From Brevipalpus yothersi (lineage: Eukaryota > Arthropoda > Arachnida > Trombidiformes > Tenuipalpidae): a DNA stretch of 64,000 nucleotides. Where the stretch lies: assembly GCA_003956705.1 (NCBI GenBank), contig QZCP01000060.1:1-64000 (forward strand), in the 5' to 3' direction. Of the stretch, positions 47,660 through 60,364 are shown one piece after another. The position numbers were made by a program, and so were the translations under genes. Below the pieces are notes generated by a model. The model was not told where the DNA came from and did not search any database. It saw nothing but the letters and a program-made list of their open reading frames with translations. Position 1 is the stretch's first letter, and each line of letters opens with the position of its first letter.

Positions 47660-48700
47660 AATTGCAGCTGAATAATGATAATGGGAAAGCTTCTTTCCCC
47701 CCTCTGAATTGCGAAGCGTCTACAATCAATATTAATATTTAAAAAACTTAGACACACAATTCAACAAATGTACACTCTACACACACATGATCTACATAAA
47801 ATCAAACAGTAATAGTTACAATTAAATACAATCATCATACACACACAGGTGAACATTCAAATCTAACCACCAAAGCATCTTCATTGTTATCATCGCTCTC
47901 GAGGTCTCACGTGATGGCCGCAATGTAAACAAAAAATCGTTGTCATTGGAAACGAAAAACGTTTTGCCTGCCATCTGATGGACATCGAACACACATAGAT
48001 CGAGTTCTGAACAGTTTTCGTCACTTTTCATCGAATATTTTTTTCTTCTTTTATGAACGATAATATTGTGGCAAATAAATACATACACACTTTCGATGTA
48101 CATTTTATCGATCGATTTGGAGTGGAAAATTGAATGATTGTGATGAATTGATAGAGAGGTGGGGAAAAAAGTGGACAATTTATGTGTTTATCATTCGAAT
48201 GTTTCACCATTGTGGGATATTCGTTTACAATTCAGGTGTGTAGGTCAAGAAGAGAGAGATAGAGAGACAGAGAGACAGAGTGACCGTTTATTTTCTTTTG
48301 TCTGTTTATTTAGTCGGATCATGAAAGTGAGAGTGAGAGAGAAAGTGTTTCTCTTCTTCAACTGTAGTGTGCTTGTTGACTTTTGATTCTCTGGAGAGAT
48401 TCTAGGGAATATCACTTGAAAATGATTTTCAGAATGAGAAGAATAACATTGAGCAATACACATTATTGAATCTGTAGACGAGATACAAGGCCAATATTCC
48501 AATTTCTCTACATGTTGGCGGGGGGAAATGGGTCCAATTTGAGGCGGTCTTTGAGAAAAACTTGTACTTACGATTTGTTGGTTCTGAGTTATTTTGTTAT
48601 GCACTTGAAAAATCGAGTTGATCACCATTCTTCGTGTGCTGAAGAGTAAAATAGTTTTTTTATTCAATTTTAACCAAATTCACAAATAAGAAACAATCTA
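47660..48700 (-). other. SAP30 5' region with probable 5' exon and intron
   Basis: A probable exon 48,572-48,640 (acceptor-like or initiator sequence CTTCAG before it, donor AAATC|GTAAGT after it) and the segment 47,660-47,719 after acceptor TTGTAG would form the SAP30 leader. The roughly 850-bp intron holds CTGCCATCTG at 47,968-47,977. The exon begins about 60 bp beyond the stop codon of the upstream phosphatase gene. Confidence 0.45.
48659..48664 (-). terminator. Polyadenylation signal of the tandem phosphatase gene
   Basis: AATAAA on the minus strand, about 37 nt after the phosphatase stop codon. Confidence 0.6.
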
Positions 48701-51385
48701 TCACTCATTTTGATTGAGATAATTTAAAACATAATGTAGAATTAAATCGTAACAATATTTGTATTCTGTCTGAAGTGAAGAAAAAATATAGAGTTAGAAT
48801 TTCCCATACAACATCGATAATATTAATAGGTTATATCTTACCATATTCTCTATCAACTGAGGCCGATGTCTTCGAACGGTTTTCACTGCTTGAAATACAT
48901 CGACTTCACCATGCTGTACAACTTGCTCAATGGCAACATTGGCCGCACAATAGACACCAGCTCGACTCTTTCCATTCCTAAGTGAAAAGGAAAAAAATAT
49001 CAGGGATATAGATCATTTGTGATGATCACCATCACTTCCAAAGTAAAGTTCTAGATTCTTTGTCAAGGTTGGTGGGTATATGTGTGGTGATCATCAACAG
49101 GGAATATCACAAACAGTGGCGGAAGTATGTAATGTTTGTGTGTATTCACTTACGTTGAAATCACACAAACTGGACCGTATGTTGTTCGCTGTCTCCATCG
49201 TTCAACCATGTTCATCAATTCAACTAATGCATTAGTTGAAGAGGGAACTTTGTGTCCTGGTGGCCAGCAAGTGATCTGAAAAAATTGTGTTGTCTTTGGA
49301 ACTCCTTTTACACCAGACATCAATTCAGTTAATGATACCACTTTCTTATTGATACGGAATATCCATGTTTTTATGTTGGGATAATGATTAAAAGACACCA
49401 GCTCAGCTGTGAATACGGGGCCAAATTTTCTTCTTCTCTCCTTCTCAGTGGGCCAAAAAACTGGAAATGTCTGGAATTTATGGCACATATATATATACAC
49501 ACACACGATGCATGAGTTAAATGAGCGAACGAGAAAGAGTGAGAAAGAAAAGATGAGAGAGATGAAAGAAGATGAAGAAATTGTCTAGTCAAGTGATCTT
49601 AATCAACATTATTTTACTCACTTTCCTTTCATGATCATCAGGATGGGAAAGAATGATCACAGAATTACAATCATGGTCATAAATAAGAGACCAACAATCG
49701 GGTATGGTATGCTGCATAGGCCATTCGGTTACTATATATTCACGAGATCTTGTGTAGCCCTATTGTATGTGGTATAGAGAGGAAGATAAAATCATATTGT
49801 ATCCGAAATTGAAATATTATAATAATTTATCTCAGAATAGATGGAGAATGGAGGTTGAATAACTCCCTGGAAATAGGCTATAATTCTAGCAAAATGAGAT
49901 TCATTTTTAGCTATCTTTTTGGAAAGTTGAGAGAGTATTAATTCTCTCTCTTTCTCTCTCTCTCTCTTTCTCTCTTTCTCTCTTTCTCTCTTTCTCTCTT
50001 TCTCTCTTTCTCTCTTTCTCTCTTTCTCTCTTTCTCTCTTTCTCTCTTTCTCTCTTTCTCTCTTTCTCCCTTCTCTCTCTCTCGTCTTTCAAGAATAACA
50101 TTTCTCTCAATGATTCAGATTGAAGCCAAGCAAATTGGCTCAACATTTTATCACTGCGATCATAAATGAGCTAATATATTAGATGAGAATCTCAAATAAG
50201 AAATGAATAGAGAAAGAGAGAGAAAAAAATCTCCCATTCTTCAAAAAGTTGGATAAAAATTTTGAAGACTTGGAGAAAAATGATAAAAAACTTACGTCAA
50301 CGAATACTGCGTTTACGTAATCAGTACTGTCGTTACTCTGGAATGTAGTCAAATAGGGCCTATGATCATCGGCTAGAAATAGAAGGAGTAAGAAAATGAA
50401 ATAAGATGAGAAGAGAAAGAGAATACTAAATGATATGAATAATCAGATCACACAAGAATTAGCCTATATGAGCCATCAGATGGATCCGCAAGTGTGATTC
50501 ACATTCTACTGGGAAAGATGCTATTAAGCCACTTACGAGGAACGATTGCTACATCACGATTCTTGTCTCGATTCTCAATACGGTGTCCACCAGCACAATC
50601 GCCAATAGTGAATCTTGTGGCCATCTTTAATATTTTCTGTTACGTAAGGTAAAGGAAAGATTTTGTCAGAATATTGTGAATGAATCAATTGCTCAGACAA
50701 GAGTGATCAGAATAATGGTGCAAGTTTTTTGTGGATAATTTTCGAAAACCAAAATAAAATTTTTCCTATCGTGCTTTGTATCATGATGGAACATATGAAA
50801 AATTGATCTTCTGAAAGTTGGTGAGAGTGTATATGTACATACAAAAATAGAAAATGAAACTGTATCGGTAACGTAGTAGAGCAAATTGTGAAAAGAGAAT
50901 ATTTAAAGTATGCAAATCAAGATGCCAAAGGAAGATGATCAACAAACGGGAAAACTTACTAGAACCTTATCATTTCATCAGTGATTGAGATCATCATCAC
51001 CGAATGGTGTACAGAGAGTATGGTAAGCATGGTAAGGAAGAGAGAGAGAAAGATGAGAATAAAAGTGAATAAAGTAGAGGATAAAAGTGAGTAGAGGCAA
51101 TACGGAAGGATCATCAGTGAATGTGTTTGTGTGTGTGTATGTGATAAAATACAGGGAATCAGAATTGAGCAAGAAGATGGTAAAAGATTAAGGCGATGGC
51201 GTGCTCCTTGTCATAGAGCAATGATCGTCAATAGTCACCCAGCAGGGTGATAGTAGATGGAGAAGAATAAGAAGAAAAAGAAAGAAGAAGGAATAAGAGA
51301 AAGAAATGAGAGGGGGAGAAAGAATAATAATAATACAAGAAGTTCCTCTGCCTTTCTGTAGACTGGTGAAATATCTTGATAAAAT

Positions 51386-51430
<45 letters not shown>

Positions 51431-52426
51431 AAAGAGTAGAGAAGAGAGAAATCGAAGATTGAATCATGTCAGTTGAACATCTCTTTTCGAACCATTGCTC
51501 GAGATGGTAATGATTATTATTTGTTGTCGAGAATGAAGAAGTTGTTACAAGGGAAAAGAGAGAGAGAGAAAAGTAGTCAATCGATTATGTGTTTGTGTTC
51601 CAAAGACTCTTGAGTCTAGTTTTTTTCTCTTTTTCGATTCGATAGAAGAAAAAATATTGTGAACAAAATGAAGAGAGAGTATTTTTTTCTTCTTCTGCCA
51701 ATATTTTAGATCTCTCAATCTACTGCTTATATTTTGAACTGTTTGAATATGGTAAAATATTCGTTGAATGGAGAGATGCTTTGGGAAAATTTCAAAGACA
51801 AATTGATCACTTCGATATTGAGGATTCATGAAATATGGAAGAGAGAGAGAGATAAAGAAAGAACTGAAGTGAGCTGTGAACCAAATCACATTCGAGAGAT
51901 TTTACGAGAATAAGAAATAGTTATGAAGTGCAATTTTCTGCTTCTCAATGTAGATGTATGATCACACTACTCACCTCATATTCTCTTTGATATTCATTTT
52001 TTCCAGTCAATGGATCCTTTAAGGATTTATATTTCATTTGTGAAGACAAATCGGAAACAGGAAACCAAGTTTTCCCGCTTAGATATGCTTCCTCAAGGCA
52101 CTCATAAATAAATTTGTATTGATCCTGATCAGGAGCAGGGTTAAATGACATGAATTGGGGAGAAAAGAAGATGATGAGATAAGTGACGAGGACAATTATC
52201 ATCACAATTAGAATAATCTTCTGCTTTTCTCTCTCTCTCTCTCTCTCTTTCTTGATCTGAGTGATACTATTTCAGCCTAATTCAGACCAATGATTCGCAT
52301 TTCCTGACACTCACAATGCTGATTCCACAAGGAAATCAGAGAAACAGGTCAAATCTTGACCCAATAGATACAAGAATGTAAGATCAAAATTGAAGGAATA
52401 GAAACAATACAGTTGATCTTGGAGAC

Positions 52427-52463
<37 letters not shown>

Positions 52464-55400
52464 GTAAATCTCAGCTTACCACACTCTCTATCATGCCTTT
52501 ACGAGCAGCTCGCATCTTTTTGGCATAACCAAACACATCAAACATGTTATCTTCCTCCGCAAATTCCAAATTAGCATCAATACACAGATATGTTCCAGTT
52601 CGGCCACATCCATCACTGTGAAATTGGAATGATTGGAATAAGAATGGTAAAATGAAAGGGGAGGGAAAATGCTACCAATTTATCACAATATTGTTTATGA
52701 AACATATTTCATTCTCAGTGAGAATAGATCTCAGTGGTAGATTTTTTTTCAAGAAGTCAGTAGGGAAGACTTTTGAGATTTCTGGAAGGAAGTCAGTAAT
52801 CGAACAAAATAAACGCTTCAATTCTTCGTTGAAATCGAGGAAGTGAGAAGGAAAGAAGAAACTTTACTATTTCACATCGTACAATTTTCCTTCAAGCATT
52901 TATAGCGTCATTTGAACAATACTCTGAAATTCTCCCTTCTGATACTTTTGGTAGAAAATTTTTTCTCCTCTTCATGTTTGAAACCACATAACGTCAACTA
53001 ATAGCTCATGCATGGTTCAAGTGGGCCACTTTCCGTAGAATCTTTTCGAATTTTGCCATCCATTTCAGGGAGTCAGTAAGGCCAGAGAGAATGATTGTTC
53101 CAATTTTGTGAATTCAATTCCCTAACAAGATCATCTCTGATGAATTCTCAACTAATTTCAGTACCTTTAATCATGGAACTCATGAGGAATGCCAATTCTC
53201 CTTCTCATGGTCACTCGTCATTAAGAGAGATGGAGAATCCATTTTTTGTCATGCATACCTCTCAGCTAATAATGTTCAAGGGTCATTTCTTTGAACAAAA
53301 GAAAACCTCTTCTTTGATCAGATTGACTTTTTCTCCTTCTCTAACAAGCGATCAGATTATGAGATGGACAACTAGATCAACAACCCCTACACATTGTGAA
53401 CGTGTCCTCACACCATGGATTCCTGCAATCAGATGGCATCCAATGGATGCAATGTCCTACGGTCCTATCATGTTGAGCAATCAATGGAATCAATAGCATG
53501 AACAACAGTGACCAGAGAGAAAAGGAAGACTAATTTTTCTGCCACAAGTTCAGTGAGCTGAGTAGCTGAAGAATCTACAATCAAATCACCTCCAGTTGTG
53601 ATTTGTGATCTTTGGATCATGATTTTTAGGGTGAATTCTTCCAATTGATAAGAGAATGCAATATATTGGCTTACCTGCAATGCACAACAGTTGGTCCAAC
53701 GTTAATATCTTTGCACACTTCATTCATATATATTCGAATTCTACGCTGATATTGTAGTAATGAATTAGAAAAAGGGCACGTGTGAGTTGGCCAATTATAA
53801 TAATGGAATTGATAAACAACTCGTTCATCATCGTCATCAGTTATCGATGTATCATTACCACTTGTTCGCCGACCATCTTCCTCAATCATATGATCACTAT
53901 TGCTGTTACTGTTGATATTGTTATTAGTGTTGTTGTTACTGGTGCTACTATTCACCTTATCATCTAGAGAAACATTTCGAGTTTTCTCGATCAACTGATC
54001 TGGACGGCGAACGCGAATAGTTCGAATGGTAAAATCTGCTAACGGCTCTTCGGTCAATAAGGTCACTTCCATTGGGCCATACATTTCCGGCTTATTCATT
54101 TCGATTGGCCAATATTGGCAACACATAACTCGAATAAAATCGAATACTTTGGTCAACATAACAATCATATAACAATTTTGCTCCCAAACCATACGCCAAA
54201 AGTCACCGATAGTCTCCTCTTTGGGACCTAATAAGTAGTGAGAAAATAAATTGTGATCAAGCAATCAGCAATAAGGTGAGAAGATTGTCCAAGAATGTTG
54301 AAGGCACAGATGATTGATACTTGTAATAAAGATCAAGTGTAAAGGGTTGCTTGATTCGCTTGATTCAAGCGTAACATTCCCTAGCATTTGGTCAGTTACT
54401 TTATTTCCTCACCTTGAGTGACTATGTACGCATTGGGCTTCACAATACTCTGTTTTTCGAGATTGAATGAAAGAGTAAAGAGGAAAGAGGAGCGAGAGAG
54501 GAAGTGGAAATGATGAGGAATTGGGAGGAGAGAAAAGAAAAGGATAAGAAAAATGACTTCCACAAGTTGAAAGCTGTAAGTTTATATACGTGTGTGTGTA
54601 TGTGGTTTATGGTGCAGAGAAATGCTTCTTTTTCGCATCCTTGAAGACTTTTAAACATAATAAAAGTTGATTGAACCAAGTTTGATTCACTCTTATAGTA
54701 GAGTCTTTGTCAAAGTTGTATCTGTATGAGTCTAGAGGAGAGTTTCGAGAAGTATTCAAGTAAATCTCCTTATTACCTCCATCGGTTTATACGTTGATGA
54801 ATATAGCACCCTAGAATATTGATGTTGATTTTCATTAGATATTAGATATTACTTACATCAACATAAGATGCATTGATATAATCGGAATCAGGAACACCAG
54901 GTAGTGGCTCCAATACTACTCTATTGTAATCATCTGAAGGAGAGTAGAAAAAAATAGCAATCAATGATCGGAAGTTACCCGATCTAATCAAAATTGAAAA
55001 GCTTTCAGTGTACTAATGTATGGATATTGATCAATAAATTCCATCAAAAATCGATTATCAATACTTCAATTTTGTAATATATCGATCTCAAATCAACTCA
55101 ATTTAAGTATTGTCTAAGAATGATTCTGAAAAATAGTAACGATGTATAGCCGTGTGTACTTCATGAGAGAATTTTTCATTCTAATGGAGTTATGGAATAG
55201 CAATCATAAAATCCAATCAAAAACAACCACTCACATGGAACAAATTTCTTATTCCAATTCTTTTCTTCATTTGCTGCCTTCAAACCATGTCTCATGCTGT
55301 GGATTTCACCTTTGGTTGCTACCTAAAAAGAGAAAAAAATGCCATGAGAATTTTGTATGATTGTGAATAAAAGAAATCGAAGAGTTTCCGGAATTTTATC

Positions 55401-56137
55401 GATTCTTGATTGGTGGAAATATTGATTGCTTTGATTTAAATCAAGTAAAACATTCATCATTTCAGAGGGTCAATTTTCTGGAATTGTTCCAGATGGAAAG
55501 ACAATTATCGATTCTATAGATGGAATGTCATCATCATGGTTATCATCAGCATCTATTCATCAATTCTGAACACTTATTTGATACTACTTTGATGAAAATC
55601 TTTCGCTAAAATATTTTCGTGATAAAAGATAGGAAAACTCAGTGCCACTTTGAGCCCTCATTTATCATTTTTTCCAATTTTTGTCCACTCCGACACATTC
55701 ATATTTTCTTGCCATCTGTCAACAGGCTCCTGCTATCCAAGAGATACTTCAGTTTCATGATGAAAGAATGAAAGAATGATGAGCTAGGTCAGCGAAAAAG
55801 TCAAGTACATGTATACATATAAGAATTAGGTAGGCTAGAGCTGAGCCTAGTCACATAGGCAAAAGAGGTAGGAGATGAGGCTCGGAAAATTGTAGCAGAA
55901 ATATACCGTGCTCATGAAATCCCAAGTGATAAAAGATGAATTGCAATAAATTGGAATGAGCAAATGAAAAACAAAAGCAAATCGCTTTGGATGAGATGAT
56001 AATTGAATGTGATAGCCAGCGGGCATGACAATAGAAAGAGAGAGAGAGAGAATATTCTATACCTAAATCTTGGCCCTCTCTCCTACACGAGTATATATAT
56101 ATATCGAGCATTTCCTCTAGCAATGATCTTTCATCTG

Positions 56138-56212
<75 letters not shown>

Positions 56213-57349
56213 ATTCCATCTCATGTCATGATGAACGAACCCTTGTAGAATGATAGAGAGAGGATGAGAGAGGAAGAGACAAAAGTTACTCATCCGGATG
56301 ATGATCGAATATCTTTCCATGCTCATGCATTCATTTGTCTTCCATTTGTGATTCTCATCAGATTCTCTTACTGATGATCCTTATCAGAATTCAAATCAAA
56401 ACATTACACAGAATACAAATATGAAAGTGTCGTAACTTGTTCATTTTCTTTGTGTGAATCACTGGTTTTGAGTATCAATTCAGTTGGAATATATGTGATA
56501 TGAGTAAGAAAATTTTGTCATACGCAAATGAAGTTGACAAAATTTTCTCAGCTGATGGCAACTTTATGCTGTCAAAATTTGCTTGATTCTTTCTTCTTTC
56601 ACCTCCGAAGGAACAGAAAAAAGTTTGTCAAGTACCAATTTCTAGGAATAAAATCGATTTCAATGCCTTTTTTATATTAAGCTCGAATTTTGTGAAAATA
56701 CTTCACATTATCCCCTTCTCATGACACACCAAATTAGTGTCAAGCTTATAGGCCACTCTACCTAATCCATGTCGAGAATAAAGTAAAAGTTTGAAAGTGA
56801 ATGAAGATTACATGATGATGTTGATGATTTTTCGTTTCAAGATTGAAGAAGAAACTGTTGAAGAAGAGGCTCATTAAGTTGCAACATTTGGCTAAAGTCA
56901 GAAACTCATCGATACATTAGTACTTCTTCTAGCTCGATAATCATTGATACTTGATCTTTCCATCAAAATAATTCTCACGAGGTTTTCTTTTACACGAACC
57001 CTTGGTGATCACATCATCATTGTTTTTAATGGTGATCAAGATCTAGGACAAAGTCGATGAACTTAGCCTGATGGAATGTTATCGTATATATATGTGTTTG
57101 TCTACCAACCATTCCCATCATATAGAAGATAACTGATCACGCTACAAGAATCACTTTCAATGCCGTTTCATTCATCATTTTTGCCAGGTACTTTGTGATG
57201 AAAGAGTGGAAAAAAGATGAAAAGAGTAAGAAAGGAAGAGAGAGATCAGCAAGTTTTGAGATGAGAAGTGTAGCTTCCAAGAAAAACGATCGAAATTTTC
57301 TCTCTTCATCTCTCTTCCACCACATTCACAGACCGAGAATCGATCATGT

Positions 57350-57403
<54 letters not shown>

Positions 57404-58311
57404 TTCCTAAGAACTTTTCTCTCTACTTCATGGCTATATACAATCTTTCTCTCACTTGAGTACATTTTCTCATCTTCTTATCCACATCGAGAAATGGAGC
57501 ATTTATTTTTTTTCTCGGATCAAAGTATGCCTCACTCTCAGAAACATTTATCTACCGATTTGTCTTCTTTTTTATTTATCCAATTTTTTACTTCACTTTC
57601 TACAGGCCTGATGCATATATACATGTACATGTGTATATGATCAGGAAAATAAAAGGAACAAAATGATCGAATAGAGATCACAATCATAGTCTGATGAATT
57701 TCATTTCCTAAGTGTACGTATGTGTCTGGGGCTCATGCAAACATTATGAAAGTCGATAAAGTAGAAAAAAAATGCTATATACTCATAATATTTTTTTGCC
57801 TCCTAAATAAAGAGAGTATATATACAGTAGTAGACAGAGTATATATGGAAGTTGAATATATTGGCTAACATACACACATGTGATCAGATGAGAATTGATC
57901 CTCTTTCATTTTTCGTTTTTCCACAATAAGCCATTATTCAATGACTATTTTCTGAACCCAGCTCAAAGGGGATCTATTCTTGCGTATTTGTGCCTAACTT
58001 TTCTGAAAGAAATATATACTATTATCCTCTGGATCATATGAAATTCTGATCACATTGCGAAACAGTCTCTATATTTTATTCTATTACTATAACAATGGGA
58101 CAACAATTCAATAACTGTTTCTCGGACATTTTTCTGTCCTCCAATTGATAGGGTCAAGGAGATGAGTTTTGTTTGAGTTCATTCGCTTGCAGGAGATGAA
58201 TTGAGAAGTAACTGAACTTCGAATAACTGTCTTCTTTAGTTTGTATGAAAAAATTTGATATCTCGGGCAATAGCCCCACATATTTTTGGCCAGAGAACTC
58301 CTTTGATCATG

Positions 58312-58379
<68 letters not shown>

Positions 58380-60364
58380 TCAGAGTCAGTTATCATGAAA
58401 TTCAACAATTTTTCTAGGATCAAACGAAATCTAGATTCTAGGCAAACTATCTACTAGAGGCTTGAATAGTCTTCATCCTCATCAATGGGTTGTTGGTTGA
58501 TAATCAGCTGATGATGGAAGGATATACATGTACATGGGAGGTATATGCATGTGTATTCTCAAGAATTTTTAGATAACTCCAAGTGCATCAAGTTCTTATT
58601 CGAGATGCTGAAGGTGAAAACTTTTCCAATAGCAGAGTTCAGGATGGAAATTCATTTTACTTGTTAGGCAATAGAATACAATTTATCTCGAGGACAATGA
58701 TATTTGAATCTGGGACAAATTTTATTTTCATAATGCATTCTCATTTGTGTCCACAAATCAACTGAATAGGATTTTTATGGCCAAAAATCATATTCTCGGG
58801 TGTATATTGTTGATCATACATTCAGAAGATTTTACTTAACCTCTCATATTAAGTCATGATAAAGTCTAGTGACAAGAATATAAAAGGCTTCTATTGAATA
58901 ACAAGACACACCTCCGACCTTTGTGAATTTTGTGAGATGAAAATTTTCCCATAATGAAAACAAAGAAGTGATCTCGCAAAGTAGGATCAAAAGTTTTCAA
59001 GGTCTGTGATTGACGAAAGAGAATATTCGAGGATTCATGTATTTTGATCTGATTAATGACTCAATCAAATTCAACTCAGCATTTTTGTTGTATCTGCTAT
59101 TCTGAAGTATAAAAATTTTCAGGACTCGAATAAAAAGAGAGGAGACCCAAGATTGTCAAACCAACAATAGGCAGCTAAGTTATTGACAATATACAATACA
59201 TTCACAATAGTGAGTAATCACCTTACCAGTAAGCTTTTGTGGGAAAGAATTCAAAACAAGATACATTTTGAATAGAATCTTTGTCTTATCTTCATAAGCA
59301 AAAGATATTCCAAACAAGAAATTCAATGAACCTCAAATTAAACCATATTGTTTCAGTTGAAGAATACGAAAAATCAGTTCAAGATCAACCTCAGCTGCTT
59401 TATAGTAAAGTTGTGTGGTTTCCACAACTTAGAACAAAAACTAGTGAAGTGTGGGAAACACTAGAGGAAATCGAAGTTTTGGAATGAAATTGGTGAATAA
59501 TCTGGAAAAATATGATTTGATCGATTTTCAACCACAAGAATTTCTGATAGAAGATTATTCATATGCAGTTCAATAGAAATTTTTTGATGCAAAAGATGAG
59601 ATATTGAAGTTCCATGAAGCAGAAAAAGTTTGAATCATCAATTTAAAATTACTTCCATTTCAATGCTAATTTTGATAGAAATTTTGCCCTCTCATAACTG
59701 TATACAGAGAGGTGAATAAGGTTACCCAACAGTGTCCCAATGATTTATGATGCTGAATATGAAAAGCAACAATATCTCACAAGTTGAAAGATTATCATCA
59801 ATTCAAGAAATCAAGGTCAAGAATTTCTTTACAAATCAACCATCTCTCCTAGATAAAGTATACATAACTATGCATGCATATTTCCCATGGAAATGTTCAA
59901 CATTTTCGGTTGATAATACTCACATGGAATTCAATTTTCAATAGAACCATATATTTGTGGAGCAATTTAACGTGATCACGAAATTTTGGCTTAGACAGAT
60001 CAAATGGTTTGCCTGGTATGATTCCGGATGCTTTTTCACCTTCCTCATCAATATTTATCAATCCAGTGTTGAGTATTTTGAGTTGAACTTTATTAATTCG
60101 ATTGAGAGCTCCAGAGGCAACACCTTTATTCAATTTATGATACAATAATGAACACTTGGCATTCTTGTTGCCGGAATCTTTTTTACGTCTCTTACGAGCC
60201 AGCTTGGCCACTTTTTGGGCTATTTTGGTGGATGATGTGGATGATATGGTAGATGATTTTGGCGGTGGTCTACGATGATATATTCCACTTTGGCCAACAC
60301 CACTTGATGTGCTGAGCATGCTGTTGGACAGCGACGAAGATGGCTTAATGAACGTAGATTCCAT
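48701..60364 (-). CDS. Tandem-domain receptor-like tyrosine phosphatase, likely pseudophosphatase
   Basis: Thirteen exons, all phase-compatible: 60,364-59,924; 55,322-55,235; 54,933-54,857; 54,449-54,413; 54,227-53,675; 52,615-52,480; 52,124-51,975; 50,624-50,537; 50,372-50,296; 49,759-49,622; 49,470-49,154; 48,977-48,842; 48,769-48,701. Together they encode 768 aa. Residues 1-145 are Ser-rich with a basic cluster (about 47-62) and end in the juxtamembrane-like FRDHVKLLHKY. Domain 1 has YDYNRVVLEP, DSDYINASYVD, and HCSDGCGRTG with Cys398 and Arg404. Its WPD loop, however, is WPT (residues 360-362), and an Asn-rich insert (about 307-324) precedes it. Domain 2 has GDCAGGHRIENRDKNRDV, DYVNAVFVDGYTR and TEWPMQHTIPDCWSLIYD. 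Its signature is ISTNGKSRAG, with Ser700 in place of the cysteine. The C-terminus TEYKYCYDLILHYVLNYL matches an insect receptor-PTP group. No signal peptide or membrane helix is present, and a stop codon immediately precedes the first ATG. Either the gene starts here or an undetected ectodomain exon splices into the first exon. Confidence 0.85.
49949..50066. repeat. Eight-base-unit minisatellite (CTCTCTTT-type) in phosphatase intron
   Basis: About fourteen near-perfect tandem copies of an octamer made of TTTC and TCTC words, unlike the simple dinucleotide runs elsewhere in the window. Confidence 0.9.
51388..51422. repeat. (GA)n microsatellite in phosphatase intron
   Basis: About 35 bases of GA repeat. 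Confidence 0.93.
52432..52460. repeat. (GA)n microsatellite beside a phosphatase splice donor
   Basis: About 29 bases of GA repeat that end about 20 bp from the donor of the exon encoding the domain 1 signature, so it is TC-rich in the transcript. Confidence 0.92.
56142..56206. repeat. (TC)n microsatellite
   Basis: About 65 bases of TC repeat. Confidence 0.95.
56507..56548. repeat. Inverted repeat (14-bp stem, 14-nt loop)
   Basis: AGAAAATTTTGTCA is followed after 14 bases by its exact reverse complement TGACAAAATTTTCT. A partial third copy of the TGTCAAAATTT word lies near 56,571. Confidence 0.8.
57356..57401. repeat. (GA)n microsatellite
   Basis: About 46 bases of GA repeat. Confidence 0.93.
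58315..58373. repeat. (GA)n microsatellite
   Basis: About 59 bases of GA repeat, ending in a short G run. Confidence 0.95.

Larger units (their letters stand above)
55323..59923 (-). other. Large first intron of the tandem phosphatase gene
   Basis: The 4.6 kb between the first two coding exons contains (TC)n at 56,142-56,206, (GA)n at 57,356-57,401 and 58,315-58,373, and a 14-bp-stem hairpin at 56,507-56,548. I found no additional exon on either strand. Confidence 0.6.
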
